The notes beneath the pieces are model-generated. The model was given only the letters and a program-made list of their open reading frames with translations, was not told where the DNA came from and did not search any database. From Pirellulales bacterium (GTDB taxonomy: Bacteria; Planctomycetota; Planctomycetia; Pirellulales; Lacipirellulaceae), in the NCBI GenBank assembly GCA_022448265.1, contig JAKVCC010000007.1:30791-94790 (forward strand): a DNA stretch of 64,000 nt. Reading direction: 5' to 3'. Positions 46,382-55,422 of the stretch are shown here, one piece after another (within the stretch, counting starts at the first letter, position 1; each line of letters opens with the position of its first letter). The position numbers and the translations under genes were made by a program.

Positions 46382-48118
46382 TCAAAGAAACTTTTCAACG
46401 GTCACGTAAAAGGACCACGCGCCAGCAATTAGGAATCCGAGGAAGGAGATCCAAAGCATCACATCCCACAGACGCCCGGGCCGTAGTGCGTCGACACAGC
46501 GCCGAAAACGAAACCACAGCGCTCCGACTCCAATTATTGGCAACAACAGTGCGCCGCCGATGCCGGCTGCCATGACCATCAAGGCCGGCTGTTGTCCGCC
46601 GCCAAACCAGCCAACAATCCAGAAAAGTGCAACAGCAATCATCGGCCATACTGCACTGAGGATTTTTGTCCACCGCATGCGCGTCTGTTCTGTTCCGTCG
46701 GTGAATCCAAAAATCCCCAAGGCGTCTGCGACGGTTCGAGCATTGCCGGCGGCCGCGACAAAAAAGGTTGAATACAGCACGGCAAACGCCCCGAATAAAA
46801 AGACCGGCTGCGCCTTGTCTCCAAATACGGGCACGTACACCTCGGCGAGCGTGCGAATCAAATCCTGTCCACCAGGGTTTAATCCAGTACGCCCAAGCAC
46901 CGCCGCTCCCAGCAGATAAAAAGCGACGGTCGCAAAGGTATAGACCACCATCGATAGCCAAGCGTCAACACGCATCACACGCATCCAGCCGCGGGCTCGC
47001 TCATCCCAGGCGGCAGTGCCGTCGCGAGGACCGGTGTGCCGCGCATATCCCTTCTCGATGCACCAGTAGGGATACATCACTAGTTCCGTAGCGCCCACTC
47101 CGATTATTCCGAAGGCAGCCAGTGCCGTAAAAATTGGGTCGCGCCCCGCTCCTTCGAAGCTTGGTGGCAATCGAAAGCTGAGCCCGAGGCCTAGGTCCGC
47201 ACCCGAAACGGCCCATTCCGGGCGGCTCTGCAACATGATCAATGTAATGACAGTTAGCACGGTAAAGAGGCCGACAAAAACCGTCGACACCATTTGAATT
47301 AACCCGTATCGACCGACGTAGAGCATGATTGAAGTTATCACGCCAAGAATTGTCGCCCATAGATAAGCATCATAGGGTTCTTGGCCCAGATCTCGGAGTT
47401 TTTGTTTAAGAGCGATCACTCGTTGTTCCAACGATTCAAAAGCTTCGGCGTGCTCGGCACCAATCGTTTCGCGGCGAACCTCCAGAAGCCGATCCAGCGC
47501 GGCGCGAGCCGTGCGGCGCGAGTCCTCGTCGTGCGAAGTTTCGCCACTCGCCGCCAAACGCAGATCAAGAATGCGCGTAATATTTACAGGCGTCTCCTGC
47601 AGGACAGGAAATCTCTTGAAGAGCTCTCCCAATTCAACCTGTTGCTCAACCCACTGGTCTTGCAAGTCATTGTGCTCGAGTCCCCGCTCCGTGAGTGGGA
47701 AACTAATTGTGAGCGCCTGGCCGACGCCCCCCACAATGCCACCTTGCTGGGTAATGACCGTTACCATCACCAGCGCCCAAAACCACACGATCCAATTCGC
47801 CCGCCAGCGCGGTCCAGGCACTTCGTTAAACGCCCGCAGCGGTGTTTGCGACCAGGCCACCGTAAAACGCCCGATTTCTACCTGGGTAAAAACCTTGATG
47901 ACGCAGCCAATAATGATCAGCCACAAGAGCCAAAAACCGGCCTCTGCTCCGGCCTTAGTCGTGTTGATCAGTTCGCCGGATCCGACGATAGACCCAGCAA
48001 TGATCAATCCCGGGCCAATGCGGGTGAGTGTGCCCATCAGATTGGTTGGGGGATCTTCCGTGACAGACGATTTATGTGTCCTCGTCCGATCGTGAAGTTC
48101 GTTGTCCACCGGATGCAC
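46382..48118 (-). CDS. Nramp-like transporter, divergent, with a soluble insert
   Basis: A 578-residue polytopic membrane protein of the Nramp/LeuT fold. The first helix region (GPGLIIAGSIVGSGELINTTKAG) aligns without gaps to the Nramp motif region, but the metal-binding DPGN is replaced: Asp by Gly, Pro by Ser, Asn by Glu. The helix 6 MPH motif is also absent (GATELVMYPYWCIEKGYA). A charged, probably coiled-coil insert of about 110 residues (about 132-243; QWVEQQVELGELFKRF, EQRVIALKQKLRDL) separates helices 3 and 4. Divalent-metal transport is therefore doubtful; another cation or a solute is possible. The family call is fairly sure. Confidence 0.82.
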   Translation of the reverse strand: MHPVDNELHDRTRTHKSSVTEDPPTNLMGTLTRIGPGLIIAGSIVGSGELINTTKAGAEAGFWLLWLIIIGCVIKVFTQVEIGRFTVAWSQTPLRAFNEVPGPRWRANWIVWFWALVMVTVITQQGGIVGGVGQALTISFPLTERGLEHNDLQDQWVEQQVELGELFKRFPVLQETPVNITRILDLRLAASGETSHDEDSRRTARAALDRLLEVRRETIGAEHAEAFESLEQRVIALKQKLRDLGQEPYDAYLWATILGVITSIMLYVGRYGLIQMVSTVFVGLFTVLTVITLIMLQSRPEWAVSGADLGLGLSFRLPPSFEGAGRDPIFTALAAFGIIGVGATELVMYPYWCIEKGYARHTGPRDGTAAWDERARGWMRVMRVDAWLSMVVYTFATVAFYLLGAAVLGRTGLNPGGQDLIRTLAEVYVPVFGDKAQPVFLFGAFAVLYSTFFVAAAGNARTVADALGIFGFTDGTEQTRMRWTKILSAVWPMIAVALFWIVGWFGGGQQPALMVMAAGIGGALLLPIIGVGALWFRFRRCVDALRPGRLWDVMLWISFLGFLIAGAWSFYVTVEKFL

Positions 48119-48432
48119 CTCGTGTTGGCTAGATCGCTCGCATGCCGTGATCGTTGGGGAAGGGGCAAGAAAACGCCAAGTTTATGTAGATTGTCGTCCA
48201 TTCACAAGGATCTAACCCAGCAAGTCTCACCCCTGGTCAGTATGGTTTAAGAAGTCATTATGGGCCATTGGTATCGTACTGCACACAACTATCAACCGCC
48301 AATTTCGCCCGTCGCTTAAATTTTCTCTTGTCGATTGTAAAAATCCGTAATGCAAACTGGTTTATTTCCGTTCCCCCTAGAGGTCGATATACTAGGAGAC
48401 AGAAAAAAACTTTCGCCCCCCTTGTTTTGCAA
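48119..48432. other. Divergent spacer, 0.3 kb
   Basis: Between the Nramp-like and mannonate dehydratase genes. The plus-strand frame is open from 48268, but the conserved protein starts near 48433-48445. Nothing else seen. Confidence 0.4.
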
Positions 48433-49374
48433 ATGCTCAATGCCATGAAACTTTCAGCCATTTTAACACCGCTTTCTGACCACAACCTGCGCATAGCGAG
48501 TCAGGTTGGTTACACCGACGTTGTTGCGACGTTTCCGGGATACAACCGGGACGACTTGTTTCGTCTTTGCGATCGAATCGATTCGTTTGGATTAAAATTA
48601 TCCGTCATCGAGCGCCTGGTGCCCCACAACAAACTTGTGCATCGTTTGCCCGGTTGGGAGGAGCAACTTGATGGCTACAAAACGCTGATCGGTAACATGG
48701 GCGCTGTTGGCGTCTCTACGCTTTGTTACAACTGGATGCCGTCCGATGATTGGTGCCGCACGTCAGTGGACACTCATGAACGGGGCGGGGCACTTGTCAC
48801 GGCTTTTGATATTGATAAATTTGAAAATAAGCCTTCAGTAGTCACGCCTGCCGACGCGCTCTGGAAAAACCTTGAAGAGTTTTTACAGGAGGTAGTGCCA
48901 GTCGCCGAAAACGCGGGCGTTGCGCTGGCCATTCATCCGGACGATCCACCTATGTCACCCGTGTTGGGTCAGCCGCAAATCGTCACCAGCAGCCAATCGC
49001 TGGCGCGCGTTGCAGGATTGGTGAAAAGCCAGGCCAACGGAATTTGCCTTTGCCAGGGGTCGCTTGCATCTGCCGGTGAAGATGTGGTGACAGCGATTCA
49101 CAAGCTTGCGCCACACATCAAGTTCGTTCACTTTCGGAACGTCGTTGGAACGGTGCCGAGATTCCGCGAATCGTTTCAGGATAACGGCGACATCGACATG
49201 GTCGCCGCGATGCAGGCCTATCACGACATCGGGTTTACCGGGCCGATCCGTCCCGATCATGTCCCCACGCTAGACGGCGAAACGAATGAACACCCTGGCT
49301 ACGAAACAGGGGGTCGACTTTATGCTGCCGGTTACATGCTTGGGCTGATGCAAGCGGTGCAAAAGAAAACATAA
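48433..49374 (+). CDS. uxuA: Mannonate dehydratase family protein
   Basis: About 313 residues, TIM-barrel. Motifs of UxuA are present: GYTDVVATFPGY, VIERLVPHNKLV, CYNWMPSDDW, the metal-site IHPDDPP and IRPDHVPTLDGE. The reaction is D-mannonate to 2-keto-3-deoxygluconate in hexuronate breakdown. The open frame runs further upstream, but residues before MLNAMKLSAILTPL are not conserved, so a start at 48433 (or 48445) is taken; there is no clear ribosome-binding site for either. It is shorter than the E. coli enzyme, as in many planctomycete forms. Gene symbol by family only. Confidence 0.85.
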   Translation: MLNAMKLSAILTPLSDHNLRIASQVGYTDVVATFPGYNRDDLFRLCDRIDSFGLKLSVIERLVPHNKLVHRLPGWEEQLDGYKTLIGNMGAVGVSTLCYNWMPSDDWCRTSVDTHERGGALVTAFDIDKFENKPSVVTPADALWKNLEEFLQEVVPVAENAGVALAIHPDDPPMSPVLGQPQIVTSSQSLARVAGLVKSQANGICLCQGSLASAGEDVVTAIHKLAPHIKFVHFRNVVGTVPRFRESFQDNGDIDMVAAMQAYHDIGFTGPIRPDHVPTLDGETNEHPGYETGGRLYAAGYMLGLMQAVQKKT

Positions 49375-49513
49375 GTTGTGATGATTCGATTCGTCTTGGT
49401 TGGCGATGTTTCCGCCGGCGACATCTTCTTATTCGAATCCCGCAGCCTCTATTTTTTTCAGAAGTCCCCTCTGCTGATGCCAGACACCCGCCACGAGAGA
49501 CACGCAGGGAGGA

Positions 49514-50350
49514 CTAAGGCCCTTCTTGGTCGGCATCATGGACCCAGAAATCAAGTACGCGGGCCTTGTCCAGAACCGGCATCAGCAACTCGACGAAATC
49601 TTGGTGATCGGGGTGGGGCAAATAAACGCGGCGACCGGCGACAGAGTCGAAGCTGACCATGAAACAATGCGTAAAGCCGTCGTCGTGCTTCTCCGGACTG
49701 TTGTTGCGCCCCCACTCGAAGTGCCGGATGGCGCCGATCTTGGCCGGCAGTCCCGCAAAGGCCTTTTCCACCCGTTTGACCTCGGCCGACGACGCCCCGT
49801 CCTTAAACTTAAAGAAGACGGCATGCTTGAGTTCCTTTTTCAACTGCTGCTGGGACTGGGTTCCCCAATAGTCGCATACGAAGACCTTCTCCAGGTGAGG
49901 ACGCAAAACCGCGACAAAGGCTTGGTGTGCTTCATGGGGAAGGTAGCGGGCGCGACCCGCCTCGTCGTGAAAAGAAAGCAGGAAGCAGTGCGTAAATTCA
50001 TCGTTGAGATTCTCCGGGCTGTTATTTGTTCCCCACTCGAAATCCGTAACCACGTCAATCGCGGCCGGCAGCCCTCGAAATGCATCCACAACCCGCTTCA
50101 CCTCGGCTTCGCTGGACTCCACCTTGAATTTGAAAAACACGGCGTGCCGTAAAACCTGATCGCCTTTCCTGAGAGTGGACACTGCGCGAGCGTCGCCGGG
50201 CACAGAAATCGCATCCCGCACCGCTGGCGGATCTTCCGCGTAACAGGCCGACACCGCCAAGACGATGAGACTGCCCGCCATCGCCGACCGGCAGGAGCGA
50301 GCCCGTTTGCCAACGGTCATGGCGGCGGATTTGCATCGAGGTATGCCCAT
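49514..50350 (-). CDS. Tandem Dabb (stress-responsive A/B barrel) protein, exported
   Basis: About 278 residues: a signal peptide (MTVGKRARSCRS..., cleavage near SACYAE) followed by two Dabb domains in tandem that are clear duplicates. Domain 1 reads LRHAVFFKFKVESSEAEVKR ... FEWGTNNSPENLND; domain 2 LKHAVFFKFKDGASSAEVKR ... FEWGRNNSPEKHDD. Dabb domains usually form dimers of ferredoxin-like barrels, so this protein may be a covalent dimer. Start is uncertain (50350 or 50320). Function unknown in planctomycetes. Confidence 0.88.
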   Translation of the reverse strand: MGIPRCKSAAMTVGKRARSCRSAMAGSLIVLAVSACYAEDPPAVRDAISVPGDARAVSTLRKGDQVLRHAVFFKFKVESSEAEVKRVVDAFRGLPAAIDVVTDFEWGTNNSPENLNDEFTHCFLLSFHDEAGRARYLPHEAHQAFVAVLRPHLEKVFVCDYWGTQSQQQLKKELKHAVFFKFKDGASSAEVKRVEKAFAGLPAKIGAIRHFEWGRNNSPEKHDDGFTHCFMVSFDSVAGRRVYLPHPDHQDFVELLMPVLDKARVLDFWVHDADQEGP

Positions 50351-50415
50351 AAGTAATTCGTCCACCCTTTCGCTATATCAAAGGAACAAACGTCAAAACA
50401 TCTGCCAACCAAATC

Positions 50416-51543
50416 CTAACCACGGGCCAAGGCATCGCTCTGATCGACGAAGTCGTCGCCACTCCATTGGGCGTCGTCTTGGATCATCGCATTCGCCGAC
50501 TTTACCTTCTTGGCCGCCCGCGCCTCCGCCTGACGTGCGACGAGGTCGTAATGCGTTGTGAAGTATTGCACACTGTGGCCTTTAAAATCATCGATTGTGT
50601 CAAATTTGTGCTGCTCCATAAACGCCAGCATCGCATCAGCCATATCCTGGACGAGGCGGTAGCCGAATTTCATGACGCCGGTACACACCTGCACAGTGTC
50701 GGCTCCCAGCAAGATGAACTGCGTGGCATCTTCCCCCGTTTCGACACCGCCAATGCCGCTCAGGGTGCGGCCGGCGAACTCGTCGCGGATCACCCGCGAA
50801 ATCTCCATGCACATCCGCAGTGCAATGGGCATCACCGCGCGGCACGAATAGCCACCCGGGGTTGTGTATCCTTCGACTTGGGGCTCGGGCCGCAACGTAT
50901 CGAGATCGACGCCCAGCACGCTACGAATTGTGTTGATCGCGCTGACGCCCTCACAACCAGCGCGGAAAGCAGCCCGCGTTGGGTCTTCGATGTGCGTAAC
51001 GTTGGGCGTCATCTTGGCCCACACGGGCACCTTCGCCACAGCGTTCACCCAGCCGGCAACTTCTTCAAGAATGTCTGGATTCTCACCCATGGCCGAACCC
51101 ATCTTGCGTTCCGGCAAACCATGGGGGCAGGAAAAGTTTAGTTCAAATGCGTCGATCCCCAGGTCCTGACACCTTTCGGTAATCTCGACCCAGGCGTCCT
51201 TGTTATACTCCTCCATAATCGAAGCGATGAGAATCCGATCGGGATATTTGTCTTTCACCGCCTTGAGCTCATCGACCCAGATGTCGAAACTGCGATCGCT
51301 AATCAGCTCGATATTTTCCCAACCAATGATCTCTTGCGAGTTGCGTGCCCGCAAGCGACCGTAGCGAGGCTGCACGTTGGTGACTTTGTCGGCGTCGAGG
51401 CTGATCGTCTTGCATATGACCGCGCCCCATCCCTCATCAAATGCCTTGCCAATCACATTGCCATTGGTTCCTGGAGGCCCCGAACCGATGACAAAAGGAT
51501 TGGGCAGATTCAGCCCATTGACAGTCGTTGCTAAAGTGGCCAA
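50416..51543 (-). CDS. PreA-like dihydropyrimidine dehydrogenase/DHODH-fold protein without the ferredoxin domain
   Basis: A 375-residue FMN TIM-barrel closest to PreA (NAD-dependent dihydropyrimidine dehydrogenase subunit): FVIGSGPPGTNG, ELNFSCPHGLPERKMG with the catalytic Cys, and GYSCRAVMPIALRMC. PreA of E. coli carries a C-terminal 2x[4Fe-4S] domain; here the last 70 residues contain no CxxCxxC motif, so that domain is missing. The next upstream gene on the same strand is a ureidopropionase-like amidohydrolase, 36 bases away, matching the pyrimidine-degradation pathway (uracil to beta-alanine). Confidence 0.88.
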   Translation of the reverse strand: MATLATTVNGLNLPNPFVIGSGPPGTNGNVIGKAFDEGWGAVICKTISLDADKVTNVQPRYGRLRARNSQEIIGWENIELISDRSFDIWVDELKAVKDKYPDRILIASIMEEYNKDAWVEITERCQDLGIDAFELNFSCPHGLPERKMGSAMGENPDILEEVAGWVNAVAKVPVWAKMTPNVTHIEDPTRAAFRAGCEGVSAINTIRSVLGVDLDTLRPEPQVEGYTTPGGYSCRAVMPIALRMCMEISRVIRDEFAGRTLSGIGGVETGEDATQFILLGADTVQVCTGVMKFGYRLVQDMADAMLAFMEQHKFDTIDDFKGHSVQYFTTHYDLVARQAEARAAKKVKSANAMIQDDAQWSGDDFVDQSDALARG

Positions 51544-51579
51544 CTACGCCGTCTCCTAATTCGAGCAATCAACTTCGAC

Positions 51580-52449
51580 TCACAGCTGAATCATCTCACC
51601 GTAACTCTCCGGTCGGCGATCGCGAAAAAACTGCCACGTGTTGCGAACTTCGCGAATCAAGTCAAGATCCATGTCGGCCAACACAATCTCGTCCTGATCC
51701 CGCGAGGCAACCGCAAGCATCTTTCCGCGCGGATCGCAGAAGTAACTTTGGCCGTAAAACTCGCCCATTCGCCAAGGCTCTTCGATACCCGGACGATTGA
51801 TCGCACCGACAAAATACTGGTTAGCGACCGCATGGGCCGGCTGTTCGATGCTCCAGAGATACTCGCTAAGACCTGCCACGGTAGCGGACGGGTTGAACAC
51901 AATTTCAGCCCCATTCAGACCTAGGCAGCGAGCTCCCTCGGGAAAGTGGCGATCGTAGCATATATAAACGCCCACTTTGCCAATGCGCGTCTCAAATACC
52001 GGATAGCCCAAATTGCCCGGACGGAAATAAAACTTCTCCCAAAAACCGGGTGCACAGTGAGGGATGTGCATTTTGCGGAATTTCCCCAAATAGCTCCCAT
52101 CTGCATCGATCACCGCCGCCGTGTTGTAGTAGACGCCCGGCAAATCCTCTTCATAGACCGGCAACACCAACACGATTTGGTGTTTCTTTGCCAGCTCTTG
52201 AAAGCGCTTGGTGGTCGGACCGCCCGGCACCGGCTCGGTGAGCTCGTACCACTTGGCATCCTGCTCGCAGCAAAAATAAGGACCGTAGAAGAGTTCTTGC
52301 AGACAGACTACCTGAGCCCCTTGCTCGGCCGCCTGGACAAGCATGTCGACATGCTTGTCGATCATTGACTCCTTGATTGCAGCGATTGGCGAGTTCCCCG
52401 GTTCGGAGAGCTTCGCCTGGATCAACGCGCCGCGCACGACTCGAGACAT
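51580..52449 (-). CDS. Nitrilase-superfamily amidohydrolase, beta-ureidopropionase-like
   Basis: A 289-residue carbon-nitrogen hydrolase. The triad is complete: Glu52 (CLQELFYGPYF), Lys126 (FRKMHIPH) and Cys164 (VYICYDRHFPEG). The closest reading is N-carbamoyl-beta-alanine amidohydrolase (PydB type) or a related N-carbamoyl hydrolase. It precedes the PreA-like gene with which it shares strand and a short gap, which supports a step in reductive pyrimidine catabolism; dihydropyrimidinase is not in the window. The divergent gene is a deaminase. Confidence 0.9.
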   Translation of the reverse strand: MSRVVRGALIQAKLSEPGNSPIAAIKESMIDKHVDMLVQAAEQGAQVVCLQELFYGPYFCCEQDAKWYELTEPVPGGPTTKRFQELAKKHQIVLVLPVYEEDLPGVYYNTAAVIDADGSYLGKFRKMHIPHCAPGFWEKFYFRPGNLGYPVFETRIGKVGVYICYDRHFPEGARCLGLNGAEIVFNPSATVAGLSEYLWSIEQPAHAVANQYFVGAINRPGIEEPWRMGEFYGQSYFCDPRGKMLAVASRDQDEIVLADMDLDLIREVRNTWQFFRDRRPESYGEMIQL

Positions 52450-52628
52450 GACTGCATCCTTCGCTTGGGACAGGCGTATTTCAGTGTGCTATCATAACGA
52501 TTCACATTAATATTTCCTACCTGGCTACGGTGTTTTCCGCTCGGCTGCCGAAAGTGTTGGATGTGCACTCTGCCGACACATGGCAAGCGTGCTGGCAGCA
52601 ATTTGCAAAACCACATCGTTGGAAATCT

Positions 52629-53102
52629 ATGTTTGACCCCAATGAATTGATGAGGCTCGCAATCGATGTTTGCCGCGAAGGCATCGCTGCCGGCCAAACT
52701 CCATTCGGGTGTGCAATCGCCATCGGCGACAAAGTGGTTGCCCGATCGCACAATAGCGTCTATCGCACAGGCGATATTACGGCCCACGCCGAGATCAACG
52801 CAATTCGCACCGCTTGCCAGGTAGTCGACGATTTTTTTCTAAAAGGCGCGGTTGTAGCAACGACCTGCGAACCGTGTCCCATGTGCATGGCAGCCCTGCA
52901 CTGGGCACGCGTGGATACAGTTTACTATGGGACGTCAATCGCCGACGCTAAGAGTTCGGGTTTCAATGAATTACGCCTGTCTGCCGCCCGTTTGCTGAGC
53001 CTCGGCGGTAGTTCGGTGCAGTTGGTAGGTGACATCCTTGTGGATGACTGTCGCGAACTATTCAACCTTTGGCAAGCAAGTTCTGAACGGCCACCGTACT
53101 AG
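52629..53102 (+). CDS. Nucleobase/nucleoside deaminase (CDA superfamily, guanine-deaminase-like)
   Basis: A 157-residue zinc deaminase. The zinc motifs are His53-Ala-Glu55 (TAHAEINAIR) and Cys83-x2-Cys86 (TCEPCPMC). The arrangement and the C-terminal region resemble bacterial guanine deaminase (GuaD) more than tRNA adenosine deaminase. ATG at 52629 is chosen; the open frame runs further upstream but with no conserved sequence. It is followed by AMP nucleosidase with 14 bases between them, and divergent from the pyrimidine-catabolic pair, giving a nucleobase salvage or degradation locus. Confidence 0.88.
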   Translation: MFDPNELMRLAIDVCREGIAAGQTPFGCAIAIGDKVVARSHNSVYRTGDITAHAEINAIRTACQVVDDFFLKGAVVATTCEPCPMCMAALHWARVDTVYYGTSIADAKSSGFNELRLSAARLLSLGGSSVQLVGDILVDDCRELFNLWQASSERPPY

Positions 53103-53116
53103 ATCGGATTTTCTAC

Positions 53117-53890
53117 ATGGCTACCAAGCTCGAAATCGCACAAGACTGGTTACCCCGATATACGGGCATGCCGCTGGACGCATTTGGCGACTACGTCCTG
53201 TTGACCAACTTTCGTTCGTACGTGCAGAAATTTTCTGCCAAGTTCGGTTGCGACTTGTACGGCATGGACCGCCCGATGCAGGCTACCACCAACGATGCGG
53301 GGCTAACGATTATCAATTTCGGGATCGGATCGCCCAACGCGGCCACAGTTATGGACCTGCTCACCGCCTATCACCCCAAGGCGGTGCTGTTTCTTGGCAA
53401 ATGCGGCGGGCTGAAAAAATCTGCGGAGATCGGAAATTTCATACTGCCCATCGCGGCAATAAGAGGCGACGGCACATCCGACGACTATCTGCCGCGTCTG
53501 GTCCCCGCCCTACCGTCCTTCAAGCTGCATAAGTTTGTGTCAGAAAAACTCGTCGATCGGCAACTCGACTATCGCACGGGCGTTGTGTACACGACCAACC
53601 GTCGCGTTTGGGAACACGACGAAGACTTCAAGACGCGTCTGCAAGGATGCACACCCATTGCCATCGACATGGAGTCGGCCACGCTATTTGTAGTTGGACA
53701 CAAAAACCAAATCGCTCGGGGCGCGCTGTTATTGGTTTCAGATCTGCCGATGACGCACGACGGAATTAAGACCCAGGAAAGCGACGCCCAAGTCAGTCAT
53801 GACTGGTCCGACGTCCACCTGGACATCGGCATCGAGTCACTGTCAGACATCGAGGACAAGGGCGAAACGATCAAGCATTTCCAGTACTGA
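53117..53890 (+). CDS. amn: AMP nucleosidase, single-domain form
   Basis: A 257-residue phosphorylase/nucleosidase-fold protein that hydrolyses AMP to adenine and ribose 5-phosphate. Motifs INFGIGSPNAATVMDLL, LFLGKCGGLKKSAEIGNF and the substrate-binding IDMESATLFV identify it. The E. coli enzyme is about 480 residues with an extra N-terminal regulatory domain; this one is the catalytic domain alone, as in many bacteria. It follows the deaminase by 14 bases. Assignment confident; the short form could have different allostery. Confidence 0.9.
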   Translation: MATKLEIAQDWLPRYTGMPLDAFGDYVLLTNFRSYVQKFSAKFGCDLYGMDRPMQATTNDAGLTIINFGIGSPNAATVMDLLTAYHPKAVLFLGKCGGLKKSAEIGNFILPIAAIRGDGTSDDYLPRLVPALPSFKLHKFVSEKLVDRQLDYRTGVVYTTNRRVWEHDEDFKTRLQGCTPIAIDMESATLFVVGHKNQIARGALLLVSDLPMTHDGIKTQESDAQVSHDWSDVHLDIGIESLSDIEDKGETIKHFQY

Positions 53891-53909
53891 ACCTGACCTG
53901 CGAGAATCG

Positions 53910-55379
53910 TCAGGCCAGAAATTCGCTGGGAATTTCATACCCTCGGTTGCGCTGATCCTGGAGCATCGCATTGGCTACCTCGGCATGATCGCCCGTGTGA
54001 CGCTCCGCTTCTGAGTCGAAGGTGAGCCACGGTCCCACCGTATAATTGGCGCCATCTTCTGGCACACCCACGCCGTCGCCCATCACCTCATGCAATTTGA
54101 GAAAGTGGTCGGCCACGGCGCTGTCGTCGCCAAACCTGCCGGCCTTCGCATTAAAGGGTACCTGCTGCCCAAGGCGGTAGGAGTTGTTGAGCAGATGCCC
54201 CATGACACTTCCGTAATGTGCATCCAGCGCATTGCCATTGACCATGCCGGGGTCGCCTGCGCGAACGGCCGCCACGAAACTGCCAAACGCTCCACCCGGT
54301 GTCACCTTGCCTGGCTCTAGTGGCAACGGCTCGGGCTTATCGCTTCCGGGTCGATAGATTTGGTAGGTTCCTTCCCCCACAATTTTGCTGCCGTCCTCAA
54401 GGTAATACTCGTTGCACACCTGGTGCTGGTATCCCTCGTAATGCACATTCCGCACGTTGAACAAAACCTGCTGGCCATTGGCAAACTCTGCAATACCAAA
54501 CAGGGTGTTAGGCGTTTCCCCCTGATCATTCCATTGAAAACGTCCGCCGATAGCCATCGCGCGAACCGGGTGGGCCTGGTCCTTGTCGATGGCCCAGCGC
54601 GCAACGTCAAGCTGATGCGCACCTTGATTGTTGAGGTCGCCGTTACCCGTCTTCCAAAACCAATGCCAATTGTAGTGGACAAGGTTGGCATGGTAGTTCT
54701 CGATGACCGCTGGCCCCTTCCAAAGGTTCCAGTCCAGATGGGAAGGCGGGGCGCTAACCGGGGAATGGCCAATGCCACCCCGCGGCTTGCAGCAGTAGCC
54801 GTAGACGATCTTCAATCGTGGCAACTTGCCTGCCTGCAACGCTTCGTGCAATCCGGCAATTCCGGAGTTGCTGCGACGCTGCGTGCCATGCTGAATGACA
54901 ACGCCGTACTTTTTTTGCGCTTCGACCACCGCCCGCCCCTCGGCCACGTCGTGGCTCATCGGTTTTTCTACGTAAACATGTTTGCCGGCTTGGGCGCCCC
55001 AAATCGTCATCAGCGAATGCCAATGATTGGGCGTCGCAATCGAGATGGCGTCGACGGAAGGGTCGTCCAGTGCCACCCGAATATCAGAGACTGCCCGACA
55101 GTTGTGTTTGCCCTGCACCTTGTCGTCTAATTTGCGCATGGCACGACGAAGCACATCGCGATCGGGATCGACTAAGTAGGCAACTTCGACGTTGTGCGAA
55201 GCCTGCGTGAAAGAGTGGAGGTGATGGAGGCCGCGCCCCTTCAAGCCGGCAATGGCAACCCGCAGGCGCTCGTTGGCTCCCGTGATATTGCCGGAAGCCC
55301 GCGTACCCGTTATCAAGAGGCCTGCACCAGCAGCAGAAGCACGTTGCAAAAACAATCGACGGGTGGAAGAGCGGCTCAT
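53910..55379 (-). CDS. Gfo/Idh/MocA oxidoreductase, Tat-exported
   Basis: A 489-residue NAD(P)-dependent oxidoreductase. ATG at 55379 with AAGGA six bases upstream starts a Tat signal (TRRLFLQRASAAGAGLLI). The Rossmann part VAIAGLKGRGLHHLHSF and the catalytic EKPMSHDVAEG (Glu-Lys-Pro) are clear; GTQRRSNSGIAGLHEALQ follows. Planctomycetes have many such exported oxidoreductases, thought to oxidise sugars in the periplasm, with unknown substrates. It converges with amn and has an inverted-repeat leader. Confidence 0.92.
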   Translation of the reverse strand: MSRSSTRRLFLQRASAAGAGLLITGTRASGNITGANERLRVAIAGLKGRGLHHLHSFTQASHNVEVAYLVDPDRDVLRRAMRKLDDKVQGKHNCRAVSDIRVALDDPSVDAISIATPNHWHSLMTIWGAQAGKHVYVEKPMSHDVAEGRAVVEAQKKYGVVIQHGTQRRSNSGIAGLHEALQAGKLPRLKIVYGYCCKPRGGIGHSPVSAPPSHLDWNLWKGPAVIENYHANLVHYNWHWFWKTGNGDLNNQGAHQLDVARWAIDKDQAHPVRAMAIGGRFQWNDQGETPNTLFGIAEFANGQQVLFNVRNVHYEGYQHQVCNEYYLEDGSKIVGEGTYQIYRPGSDKPEPLPLEPGKVTPGGAFGSFVAAVRAGDPGMVNGNALDAHYGSVMGHLLNNSYRLGQQVPFNAKAGRFGDDSAVADHFLKLHEVMGDGVGVPEDGANYTVGPWLTFDSEAERHTGDHAEVANAMLQDQRNRGYEIPSEFLA

Positions 55380-55394
55380 AACTATTCCTTTGTG

Positions 55395-55422
55395 CGAAGT
55401 GGAGACCATCCCTTCCACTTCG
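55395..55422. promoter_or_regulatory. 9-bp inverted repeat in the leader of the Gfo/Idh gene
   Basis: CGAAGTGGA (55395-55403) and its exact complement TCCACTTCG (55414-55422) with a ten-base loop, 15 bases upstream of the start codon. A smaller nested pair CCCTTCC/GGAAGGG overlaps it. This may be an RNA hairpin that hides the ribosome-binding site or a repressor site; nothing in the sequence decides. Confidence 0.5.
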
